Positions 36,091-47,019 of a DNA stretch of 64,000 nucleotides are shown here, piece after piece. Under the pieces are notes generated by a model. It saw nothing but the letters and a program-made list of their open reading frames with translations, did no database searches and was not told the DNA's origin. The stretch is from Podaxis mareebaensis. Lineage: Eukaryota; Basidiomycota; Agaricomycetes; Agaricales; Agaricaceae. The stretch is taken from contig JAEUWP010000421.1 of assembly GCA_018524725.1 (NCBI GenBank), positions 124,001 to 188,000 on the forward strand. Reading direction: 5' to 3'. Numbering within the stretch: position 1 is the stretch's first letter; every line of letters begins with the position of its first letter. A program made the position numbers and the translations under genes.

Positions 36091-37966
36091 ATGATAACCC
36101 ACGTACTGTTCGAGTCGGCCTCTGGATATGCCATCTTCGAGGCCAAACTCACAGAAAACATTGCACTCAAGTCTGTTGCCATGCAGGACTCGATACGGGA
36201 CCTGGGCAAGTTTGGCAAAATGGTCACCTTGACGAGCTTTACGCCCTTCAAGAGCGCCGCCCAGGCCCTTGAAAACGCCAATGACGTTTCAGAAGGTACG
36301 TTATATTTAAAATTCTATGCAGCATCGCTTACAACTGTGTTTAGGCGTCCTGAACGATTATCTCAAAAACCTCCTTGAACTCAACCTTTCCAAACCCTCC
36401 AAAAAATCCAAGGTCCTCCTCGCCGTGTCTGACACGAGTCTTGGGACGTCAATCAAAGAGGAACTCAATATCTCATGTGTCGCATCCGAAGAGGCACAAG
36501 AACTCATCCGCGGCATCCGCCTACATGCCACAAAACTCCTGAAGGGCCTCCAAACCGACGACATAAAGAAAGCCCAACTCGGTCTCGGCCATTCCTACTC
36601 CCGCGCCAAACTGAAATTCAACGTCAACCGTATCGATAACATGATTATCCAAGCCATTGCCCTCCTCGACCAGCTCGATAAAGATGTCAACCTCTTCTCT
36701 ATGCGCGTTCGCGAGTGGTATGGTTACCACTTCCCGGAACTCATCCGTATCGTACCGGACAATCACCAGTATGCTCGTGTGGCCCTGTTCATTGGGGACA
36801 AGGACAAGTTGGACGAAGAAAAACTACCCGAGTTGACCTCGATCCTTGACGACGACTCGACACTTGCACAAAACGTCCTCGACGCCGCGCGCGGATCCAT
36901 GGGCTCATCATTATCCGAAATCGACATGATTAACATTTCTGCCTTTGCCAACCGTGTCGTCTCCCTTTCCGAATACCGCAAATCCCTTATTTCGTACCTT
37001 TCGGAGAAGATGAACCTTGTCGCACCTTCGTTGACGGCGTTGTTGGGAGAGCGGATAGGTGCTCGATTAATCAGTCACGCTGGCAGTTTGACAAATCTGA
37101 GCAAGTACCCGGCGAGTACTGTGCAGATTTTGGGTGCGGAGAAGGCATTGTTTAGGGCGTTGAAGACAAAGGGAAACACTCCCAAAGTGCGTATTGTTAC
37201 CTTAACTTACATGTCTCATTCTTACCTTCGGTTTAGTACGGTCTTCTATATCATTCCTCCTTCATTGGCCGGGCTAAGCCCCAGCATAAGGGCCGTATTT
37301 CACGGTTCCTCGCAAACAAATGCTCAATAGCAGCTCGTATTGATTGCTACACCGGTCGGTCGTCCTTAACTCCTCCCACGCTTCGGCTCTTATGATCGAG
37401 ATATAGACCATCCAACGCCTAAATTCGGCGAAGCTCTCCGTGCACAGGTCGAAGAACGTCTAAACTTCTTCGAGAGCGGCCAACCGCCTGCCAAGAATGC
37501 TGATGCGCTTCGCAAAGTCCTTGAGGACCTCGCCTTGGAGGAGGAAGGCTCGGACAATGAGGAGAATGGCATGGATGTTGATGGTGACGGTCCCGCACTT
37601 ACAACTCTCGAGGCTGAACCTTCAAAGAAGAAGAAGGAGAAGAAGGAGAAGAAGGAGAAGAAGGAGAAGAAAGAGAAGAAGGAGAAGAAGGAGGATAAGA
37701 AGAGGAAGAGTGATGATATGGATGTTGACGAGGATGCAGAGGATGAGGAGCCTTCGGCAAAGAAGGTCAAGCTGTCGAAAGAGGAGAAGAAGGCTTTGAA
37801 GAAAGCGAAGAAGGAGAAGGCGAAACATGAGGTTGCCCAATCTGAGGTGTGTATCATTTCGTCTCTCCCTTGGATAAGTCTAACTAGATTATAGGAGTCA
37901 CCGAAGAAGGGGAAGAAAGAGAAGAAGGAGAAGGAAAAGAAGAAAGAAAAGAAGAGCAAGGAGTGA
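36091..37966 (+). CDS. NOP56: NOP56, box C/D snoRNP core protein
   Basis: Nucleolar scaffold that pairs with Nop58 and, with fibrillarin and the 15.5K/Snu13 protein, forms box C/D snoRNPs for rRNA 2'-O-methylation and processing. ATG 36091 gives [20 protein letters not shown]. Then come [30 protein letters not shown], the coiled coil [20 protein letters not shown], and the Nop domain with [45 protein letters not shown] and [18 protein letters not shown]. These match Nop56 rather than Nop58. Introns: after the EG codon (36297-36344), after NTPK (ending about 37237), after CYT (about 37350-37408) and near the end (37849-37895). The C-terminal tail is a long Lys/Glu repeat (KKEKKE), ending KKSKE then TGA 37964-37966. 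The chain is about 560 residues, somewhat longer than yeast Nop56 because of this tail. Confidence 0.96.
37626..37692. repeat. GAGAAGAAG coding repeat in the NOP56 tail
   Basis: A 9-bp unit (gagaagaag / gagaagaaa) repeated about seven times encodes the KEKKEKKEK tail. Basic tails occur in Nop56/Nop58 generally. The near-identical units suggest recent slippage. Confidence 0.9.
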
Positions 37967-38656
37967 TTGTTACATGCCTTGTTTCTTCGTTCCTTTGCTA
38001 TCCCTCCGCTTTCCTCACGTTCACCTTGTACCCTAATATATTCGTTCTATCCCAGAAGGATGCTATTTGGTGCTAAGGCGAAAGTTAGCCTTGCTGGTTA
38101 TGGCGATTACTTACCTCTGCCAGATAAGAGCCTCCTTCAACGACCTACCAACTCGAAGATTACATACAAGTACTCCTCTGAACATCCCTGAGGCCTGAAG
38201 ATGCACGGACGCACGTTACATGGGGCATGTTCATATTCTTGCACGCAATACGGATGCTGACACACCACTTTTGGGGTACTACACTTCTTTTTCCCGGATT
38301 GTGCGCCTAACCTCAGGAGACCAATGTGGCGGATCTTTTCGAACAGTTGCCCCTTCCCGCACTCTCCCTTTTTGTAGCCGGACACGTCCCTCGAAATTTG
38401 TCCTTGATCAAGCTGAGCCTGATCAACGCGAGCCCAATCAACTCTTCACCCCTTCATGCCTCCTCACACCCTTGTCTCCGTTATATCTATCTTGATCATG
38501 ATCCCGAGAAAGACTATTTCATATCTTTTCTCGTACCTCTACCATCGGACATTAAACGTTTTGATCCTACTCAAAGTGGCTGTAACGCGACGAGTCGTGA
38601 CTGACGCGTGACGATCCCTTCAGGATTCGCCCGAGTTTTCTTTCGCCAACGCCGCC
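37967..38656. other. intergenic between NOP56 and F-box gene 2
   Basis: No gene recognised. Contains the NOP56 3' flank and the promoter region of the next gene. Confidence 0.45.
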
Positions 38657-40433
38657 ATGCACCGCTGCCTCACAATACCTGAAATCCAGCATCTAATCTG
38701 TGAACATCTCCGGGCGAAACCCTTTTACCCGGCTGAGAGACCCTCTCTTAAGTCTCTAGCCCTCACATGCCGAGCGTTCACAGAACCAGCACTTGATAAC
38801 CTCTGGCGTGAGTTATGGGGCATCAATTCTCTACTTAAATGTATCCCCAAGGATGCATGGGAAATACCGTCGAAATACCCAGAGAAAAAGGCGCGCAGAA
38901 CCATTTCACTATCTTTTCGAGTTTTGTTGACTCATCTGGTAGACCCTGCGAAGGAGTTTGACGGTCTCGGACGCAGAGACCCTTCGAAAATATAGTCGGC
39001 GCGTCCAAATCTTCCATTGTTACTGGGATGTACATGGTGTCCATGCTAGCGTTCTTCAAGCACTCAGCTTCTTCTTCCCTGATTATCTTCTTCCAAATCT
39101 CAAGCGGTTGGATTGGTGGACACGAGATCCGGATGCCGCCGCCTACATCCATCTTTTCCTTAATCCGAGGATCACGTCCGTCCACCTACGCCTGCCTAAT
39201 TTGAATCCAGTTTACGCGAGCCTCGTCAACTCGCTGCCTTCCTTACTTCCTCCAAACCTCTGTCACTTTGGCTTGGAGCTCGACTCGGACTCGGACCGTG
39301 TTCGTATATCGAACCTGTCTGCTTGTATAGGTGTATGGCATCATCTGCGAAGCCTACAAATTTCGGATACCGACCTTGATGGCCTTAGGCATATTTCCAA
39401 ACTGTCGAGCCTACGCAAACTCACCTTGGGGCCTTCTATCCGTCAGCTAAACGGTATAAACCAAGAAAACCTGGGCACCATCACATCACCTTCGCCTGCC
39501 TTACGTTTCTTGACCATTTTCGGGTCCCCACAAACTGCGACAAGATTGTTCCTGCTTCTTCGGACGGCAAAACTTGAGAAGGTTGTTATGGAATCCAGGC
39601 TTCGAGAGTCGGTGTCTGTTCCTGAATGGAGAGAGTTCATGGAAAGTATAGGAGCATTCTGCGATCGCACTTCACTGATGTGCATTCGCATCATATACCC
39701 CGAAATGTCGTTGCATGACCTTACATTCCCGGATATTGTTGCTCCACTCCTCCAGTTCTCAATGCTCCAGGATGTCGAAATCCAGCTCCCAAAACCGTTT
39801 GGGCTATCCAGACACGATACGACAAAAATCAAAGAGGCTTGGCCGCACATATCCTTGTTACAGTTCATTTCCTATGATGTCGGATTCATATCTCATCCTG
39901 CGAACCTATCCTCACTCCTGTTGCTGGCAAGCGGGTGTCCCAATCTCCGTCGCCTAGCTCTTTTTATTGACGCCTGGGATCCTAATGACCGTGCAGACTT
40001 GTTCGAATCTCTCCAAAAAGAACCCGGTCTCGGTGCATGCAACCCTTCTCTAACCATCCTGGACGTTGGAGTCTCGCTCATCGCTCACAAGGAATTTGTC
40101 GCCACCTTCCTCTCTGAGGTCTTCCCCAATCTTAAATATATCAGATCGGCAAGGCCGCGGAATGAACCAGGAAACACTTTACACCATTACCGCTGGCAAA
40201 GAATCGGCCGGATTCTTCTTCCCATGTTACGGATGACGAAGAAGAGGGAACATCAGCGCCTTGCCCAGAGTGAAGGAAGGATCGAATCTATAAAAGTTGA
40301 TGAAGACGACGATGACACTATTGCTCGTTTGCGTTCCTACTGGTCCCGCGAAGATTCCGATCTAGAAGCTGAGTCGGATGGTTATTCTGTGGATGACGCG
40401 TTTGCCTATGAATCTTCGGAAGAATCGGATTGA
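38657..40433 (+). CDS. F-box/LRR protein 2, frame change near 38920-38955
   Basis: Starts at ATG 38657 (MHRCLTIPEIQHLICEHL), a classical agaricomycete F-box: LKSLALTCRAFTEPALDNLW with the W-x-x-L end. The first frame continues through AWEIPSKYPEKKARRTISLSFR. The next family block, SLTVSDAETLRKYSRRVQIF, is in another frame. Between them lie 31 bases (38922-38952), too few for a normal intron, although GT and AG dinucleotides are present inside. The remainder is a leucine-rich region (LLPNLKRLDWW, LRSLQISDTDLDGL, LSSLRKLTLG, CPNLRRLALF, FPNLKYIRS), ending in an acidic tail (SEESD, TGA at 40431-40433). Expected to act as an SCF substrate adaptor if intact. Like the F-box-like gene at 33228-34723 it has a frame problem, but of different origin. 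Confidence 0.75.
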
Positions 40434-41494
40434 TTGCTTAGGGATGAAGTCCGGAAGATGATGCTCATCTACACATGAAACAGTCCTTACACGACTGTTT
40501 CTTGGCATATTCTCGGCATCCTACTCATTTGGATCTCGAATGGAACACCCACTCGCGCGATGACCAAGAAACCAGTGACTCTCTTCGGCAGTTTACCGTA
40601 TTCCACTTCCCCATGATTCTACCTCTCGTCTTGCTAATTTTTTTTCCCCCACTGCTACGTTCTCCATTCTATCACCGGCATTACTGATTATATTGAAATA
40701 TTTTCTCTGCATTGTAGATTGTAATCGGCCTATGTTGTTGGTTCATATCCTCTGGGTACTTCTCTCCTCCATCTCTATGTTCCATCCTTTCATTGTTCTG
40801 TTCTCCCTAGCGCTAATAGTGCCAGTTTCACGACTTTCTCCTTATGTCCCTTGCTCACTTAGGTCTAATTACCTTATATTTCCCTCCATTTCGAAATTTC
40901 TCGAGTTTGGCGTGTTAGGACACTCATATATAAATATCAGATTGCTCAACTTCGAAATACCACCGCCTTACTTGATTACCAACTGGCTTGAACGTCACAA
41001 AACCTTTCATCTTTATATCCTCCCCCTCCCTCTCTACTATGAAGCCTTCATTTTTTTTTTTTTTTCATGTTGCGCCAACTCTCCGGGCATTTCCCCGTGG
41101 ATCTGAGGCTCGGCGGTTGATGGATGCAACTGCGCTTGCACACATTTTCGGCGGTAGAAGTACCGAACACTTTTCAGGGGCATGACTTAGGGTACATTAT
41201 TCTCCTGGGGTGACCTATGTTGTGCTTATCGCTAACTGGTTTCTATGTTTGTGGCAATTTGATCCCTTTAATAACGTGAAGAGAGGAGCCACCTGAAAAA
41301 AAAATTACTGGGCACCATGCGCATCGCCCCTCCGAACAACGACGTTAAGGTCATCCCGAGGAATGGGCGACATGAGTTTTAGAAAGAACAAGCGGATATG
41401 GGTAGAAAGTACGGAGGTGGGAAGGGGGGGATCACACGAATAAACCTACACGAAACGAAGAAAAAACAAAACGCAGGCACTGGGTGTGCGAAAG
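40434..41494. other. intergenic between convergent F-box gene 2 and AA14-like gene
   Basis: T-rich stretches (15 consecutive T at about 41051) and no coding signal. Presumably 3' untranslated regions of two convergent genes. Confidence 0.45.
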
Positions 41495-43042
41495 CTACAA
41501 CAGCAGGCCAATGGTCATGAGTCCCGCCGTGAACATAAATGCAAACACAGCATCTTGATAGGTTGGCTCCCACAGCACGCGCACAGAGCTTTCCGCCGAT
41601 GGACCAGGAGAGAACGAGCCATCTTCACCCTCAAAGATGTCATTTTGTGGGCCTGAACGAACACCGATCAGGTCAGCGGTCGGGAGCAAAGAAGACAAAA
41701 GAAACGAACCGTTCACAAAACCAAGCTTCATATTATACGTGGGAGCCTTGTTCATTCCTGACCTGTCCGTTCCGCTAACCTCGATGTTGTTTCCTTCCTT
41801 CTGGTTCCAGAAAATCATCTACGTTTTTCCGATTAGTGGTGTAGCAACAGTCGGTTGTCGCAAAAGATACGCACTTGCTTTGCGCCCTTCGTGCATGCAG
41901 ACTTGTCGCTCTCACACCAAACAGGCGGCTTTGCCACAGCGACCTTTTTTGTTCCCATGCGCCCGGTGACATTACAACGGAATGGTTGCATATACATATT
42001 GGGTTCTCCGCAACCGTTGGGTACCTGAAGGGAATTGAAATAGCAAACTATGTGCGGCAGGAGAACACGAACCCAACCCCACTAGGGGAAAAGGTTAGCC
42101 CAAAGTATAAATAGAGGACAAGTGAAAAACGTACGACACAGATACATCCACCCTCGGGGCAAGGAGGTAGTCGAGGAACGGAATATGTGGCAAGCCGCCT
42201 CCACGGAGTACTACGAAGTAATGTGCCACATGAAATATATTATGACACAGAAATTTGAGAGCATGAAACTTACTTGTAAAGAACCGAGAAGACGGCTAAA
42301 TTATCGGGTTTGACCTCACTTAAATTTGATGTGTATGAAATTGCGAAAGCGGTTCCCGCGGCCATCGACTCATTTGTCGTATGAACTAGCGTCCGTAAGG
42401 TCATGAAAGACGAAGTCCAATGAAGAGCGCACTATTGGGATCTGTAATGCATTCGCCGCTATCTCCGAGGTCGGGATGGTCTTTTCCGTCAGGGTACGTT
42501 CCGATGTAATTTCCCTCAAACGATAAAGTCGTGAATGCGCGGTTAACTGCATGCTCTACGGTGAATACCCCAATAGCCGGGCTGGTACAACATTTGCAAG
42601 AGCAGCGAGGTAAGAGGATCAGGAAAACTTACAGCTGGAGATAATCACCCGGAGCCGGAGGAAACTCGTCACACTATGTGAAGGGGTCAGCAATTCGAAC
42701 TGAAATCATGCAGCAAGTAATATGCCTTGTCGACATGATGCATCCACCACTCGTTGAAAGATAGCTGTTGAGGCAAAGTCGCCCATGAGCTTTCACACTC
42801 GGTGTTGGATGGATTCAGGCTTGCCTGATACAGCGGGTTCACGATCTGGTTGGTCGTCGGGTCATCGACTCCAGGGACGGTGCCGTTCTGGCAATACATT
42901 CCTTTCAAAGTATCAGTCAGAACGAGCGTGTAGAGGGACGATGTTCACCTTTGGTCCATGCTGCTATGTGTCCGAGAGTTGCACTGCATAACCCAACAAC
43001 TATGCCCAGTGTTTTGAATGTCCAGGGTGATTTGTAGGTCAT
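41495..43042 (-). CDS. secreted N-terminal-His protein resembling AA14 copper LPMOs
   Basis: Starts at 43042: [24 protein letters not shown] is a signal peptide whose cleavage after Gly24 exposes HIAAW, the N-terminal His needed for a copper histidine brace. Exons then give [170 protein letters not shown], and [10 protein letters not shown]. The C-terminal end is hydrophobic ([15 protein letters not shown]), fitting a GPI signal or membrane anchor. The order and conserved cysteines match a basidiomycete family I associate from memory with AA14 lytic xylan oxidases; that assignment needs a search. Candidate copper ligands are His25 plus His155 or His86/87, and Tyr171. One exon join uses a GC-AG intron (see findings). 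Confidence 0.85.
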
Positions 43043-43460
43043 GAGAAGGCGGTCGTGCCAACAGGCCAAGGGGGAAAATCTTCCAGAGTCCCAATGCCGC
43101 AACTTATGACAGTGGCAGGTGATTCAACGCGTGTAACGAAAGATCCAGGACAAGCTTATGTAAATGAGAGAGTGGGCACTGAAGGTGAGACAGTGCCTTT
43201 GTGTCTGCAGCCTTGTTACATCCTTACTCCGTGTCTTTCACGTGGTTGTTTCTTGTTTGATAAAACGAATAAATCGCAGGTCAGGGCTGTGAGGAACGAC
43301 GAAGGCTGCAGGCAAAAATGATGTTGCCGTGGTTGTCCAGCTTTCAGGGGCGTAAGCACAGCCACTTCCAACACTTCGCCTCTTACTCCGTCTCTATCGG
43401 ACAAAGCTTAAAACTCGTGTTCGATATTATTATCGTCAACCGCTTACGTCGCCCACCCAA
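43043..43460. other. intergenic upstream of the AA14-like gene
   Basis: Promoter side of the AA14-like gene and 3' flank of acyl-CoA ligase 2. No coding signal recognised. Confidence 0.45.
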
Positions 43461-45635
43461 CTAGAGTTTAGCTCTGCCCTTGGCCCGCCGCTCATATTCG
43501 TCCTGCAAAACCCTGCGGAGTGTCTTGCCAGTAGGTGACTTTGGAATCTGCACATTTCCCTGTCAAGAGACTTACGCCCCGAAAGAACATGTAATACAAA
43601 CCTCATCAACGATCTCGATGCCTCCTCTTAGCCACTTATACCTGCTCAAATTCTCCCGATGCCATCTTTCCAGCTCTTGTATCGCCGCAGTTGCCCCCAG
43701 CCTCTTCCCACTCTCGCTCAACACAATCCATGCTCGCGGTACTTTCTCATCAGCGGTGCGTCCACCACCGCTAACACCAGCAACAGTAACGTCAGCGACA
43801 AGCTTCTGTGGGTGTGCTCGTAGAATCATCTCGATCTCGACTGGAGATACCTGCGTCCCTGAAACCTTGAGGGTGTCCTAGAATCCCAATCACAAGCCGG
43901 ACTTTGCGAAATATAGAGGCTACAACCCACCTTTGCCCGGTCTGCGAAGCTACAAAGTAGAAGCCGAGTAAACGTCCAATAAATAAAAGAGGAGAGAATA
44001 GGAAACGCACTAGAAGTATTGCTCCCTGTCGACTTTAAAATGATCTCCAGTTCGCAACCATCCATCAACAAAAGATTCTTTTGTCGCTTGTGGGTTGTCA
44101 AAGTACCCAGACACAATGTTTTCCCCTTTCAACCATAACTCTCCCACCTCATCAAAATCGGCTTCACTGCCGTCTTCACGAACAATACGCGCTTCCATAC
44201 CCGGCAACAGTACTCCCGAAGATCCTGGGACGTCTTTGAATCGACCATTGAGGGTTCCGGGGAACGGCCGAACAATGGCTGAAACCGTCTGAGGCGGAAT
44301 GAGCTAAGCATTCGAGCAGATGCTAGCTTTGAAAAACGTACTGTTTCAGACATCCCGTATCCATCACTGAAAAAGGGATTATGTGGTGTGCGTTCGAGGA
44401 CCTTTGCCGCAATTTCCCAGGGAAGATGTGCGGCACCACTATGGACGGCCTGAACGGAACTGAAATCTGTCTTCTCGAAATCTGGATGATTCACAAGCTG
44501 ATACCACATCGACGGTACCATGCTCAAAAGAGTGGGTTTATATCTAAAAACCATTCAGATAATGAGGAGCAATTGGAGAAGTAGGGCAAGGCTCACTTAG
44601 GAATGGCTTTTAAGACCTTCGTGGTGTCCCATCTACGGAAAATCACAAACCGAGTTGGATTTATGAACGCCCGAATGCAATAAATATGGAGTCCGAATGT
44701 ATGATGCATTGGCAGGAATGCCAAAATTACTGGGAGACCATCTGGCGTGGAAGGGGTAGGAGGCTAGTGACCGTTTATTCTTCAGTGCCCAGGCCGAAAG
44801 AAGAACATTAAAAACTCGCCTGTGTGACAGCCAGTCTGTGTTGCTGTACCGCAACCGCTTGTCTAAACGCAAAAAGAAGATTGCCATGCTCAATCCTCAC
44901 AGCTGTGACATGTGTAAGTTGTACCGCTACCTCGAATATCATATTCAAAACAAAGAATACCTTTAGGTAGACCAGTGGTCCCACTTGAAAAGAACAACCA
45001 TGCCAGTGTATTCTTCGAGACAATGCGAGGCCCACGTCGTGGAATGTTCGCCACATTCGCCTTCCTGATGAGGCCCTCCAACGACTCGTACGGCTCAACT
45101 TCCGCATTCATAACATACACAACCTCCTTCACTATCCCAGCTTCCTGCGCTACAGGCAACACCTTGGAGAGGAACTGAGGAGCAACGAACAGTCTCTTCA
45201 CCTTCGCAATCCTGAATTCGTGTCTCAACTCAAACGGTGTCGAATAGCACGAAATCAAGGCGAAGGGAACAGCGATTTTCAGTAAGGCTATCATTAACAC
45301 CACATAGTCCTTGAAGATGTCTTCAGCCACTGTATCGCCCACCTCACATGGTCTACTCGTACCGAAGAGTTGTCGCTCACGATCCCCATCATCTCTCCAT
45401 TCTCTGTCTTCAACCCCAAACCCCCTTGTGCAACTGGACCACCAAGAGCCGAAGCTAGATCATCAATTCTCTTCTTCACTTCCCTAAAGCTTCGAGTCTT
45501 CCCTGTTTCCTCGTCTACATGCACTGTATAATCAGGCAACTCATCGTGATACGGCTGTCCAATGACCGTTTCGTAGATGTTCAGGTGGTCTGGAACGGGC
45601 GGGATGTCTGGGTAGAGAGACCGGAGGTGGGGCAT
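43461..45635 (-). CDS. 4-coumarate-CoA ligase-like acyl-CoA synthetase 2, PTS1-bearing
   Basis: Paralogue of the ligase at 5742-7909, with the same opening (MPHLRSLYPDIPPVPDHLN, start 45635). Family landmarks: FFSSGTTGLPKG (about 44970), LAFLPMHHTFG region (about 44700), YGMSETV (about 44345), GSSGVLLPGMEARIV (about 44220), GWLRTGDHFK (about 44050), and at the end the catalytic Lys in the C-terminal SPTGKTLRRVLQDEY. The frame ends GRAKL then TAG at 43461-43463. AKL is a PTS1 variant. The substrate acid is not predictable: 4CL-like, medium-chain or aromatic acids are all possible. Adjacent to the AA14-like gene in the same orientation, with about 420 bases between. No frame break seen. Confidence 0.92.
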
Positions 45636-47019
45636 GGCGGTGCGAACGGAGCTGAGGCCACCCGCACATGGGGTTTAAATGAATGTTGGGAAAGAAGACG
45701 TGTTGAGAATAGCTACCCCGATTTCTAAACCAATGGGGGATGAGAGGGAATGCAGACCTAGGACGCCGCATTGTGTCGGGACAAACGGTTACAGGTATTA
45801 CCGGTGTGGGTAAATTTAGCTCCCTAACAATCACTCAGTTACGACAGCCAGTAGGCTTTGGAAGTGATCCTATTACATTTGTCGACTACGCACATCAGTC
45901 ACAAGACGTGCCCTTCAGTATTCAATAACCATTAACTGCTGCTACTTTGGCTCAGTGTCTTCCCAACACATCATTTCTTTTGCCGCCTGATTTCGGCTCT
46001 TTCATATAGGGAAACAAGACCCAGCGAATTGTTCGTATTTGCGGAACCAAGCCCCAGGGCACGGATTCGTTACCTAAATGGTCCAGTGTCATTTTGACCG
46101 TTCTATTCAAAGCTACCCGGTCCCAGCGAACCCTCAGCCTGAATATCTACACCCACATCCACTCTTCAATTAGAAGGTTAGGAGCGCTGAAGGCGTGTGA
46201 ACGGGTGTATATGGTTGCTGAACGACGGTCATTCAACGGAGGCGTGTTCCCGGTTGATTGCTCGCTCCGCCAATGATGTGCTGTACGGAATATACAGCGG
46301 TGGCAATAAGTGAAGTGCAAAGAGCTCCTGTTACCAAACATGAGCCGACTCTGATATTTTTTTAGTCAGGTATATGTTGAAGATGGAGCGGTGTGGTTGT
46401 CAGGTCCAAGGCCCTGGAGGAGGTCCGTGACAACATACAGGGTATCACAAGGCCTTGTTGATAATCGAACATACAATGCAAAGGCTGCTTGCGTATTCTC
46501 ATTGCCATCCACAAAATGCTGTGAGGGAAAGAGTTGACTTGTCCGGGCTCTGCAAAAATGCAAGAATCTCGTGGATAAAGACATGACCGGCCACGTTTTC
46601 CTGATCATTGACGGCTAAACCCACCGCTGCATCAGTGGTTCGATACAACCGGTTACATTTAACAAATATCATCCTTATGCAAATCATGTGTCGGCTAGAA
46701 ACATCTTGCATTACAACTTCGGACTAACTATGCAGAAAACTGCGAAAGGAAAGCAACATTTAAATACAGCAGTAGTGCAAAGATGTGGAAGCAAACGCAA
46801 TCGAAGATGGGACCAAGTAGCAACAAATAATGTACAAAGCCGTACTCCAGGTCCACCATAAGTAATATACAATGACACAAGAGACGTGAGGGCGTCACCA
46901 GAGCTGAGATGTATCATGTCTGTGACCCCGCATGTTAGTAGCAAGAACCTTGGTGACCAGGACAATCAATGACGTGAGCTGATAAAAAAGACAGTGATAG
47001 CCCCTGGCTCCATATATCA
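45636..47019. other. intergenic, no gene recognised
   Basis: Short minus-strand frames (46366-46608, 46711-46965) lack motifs and probably belong to the 3' side of the NACHT gene. No transposon remnants recognised. Confidence 0.4.

Noticed and set aside
37390..37959. 189-codon Phe/Ser-rich frame opposite NOP56
   Set aside because: Reverse complement of the Lys/Glu (GAGAAG) repeat; a shadow of the tail.
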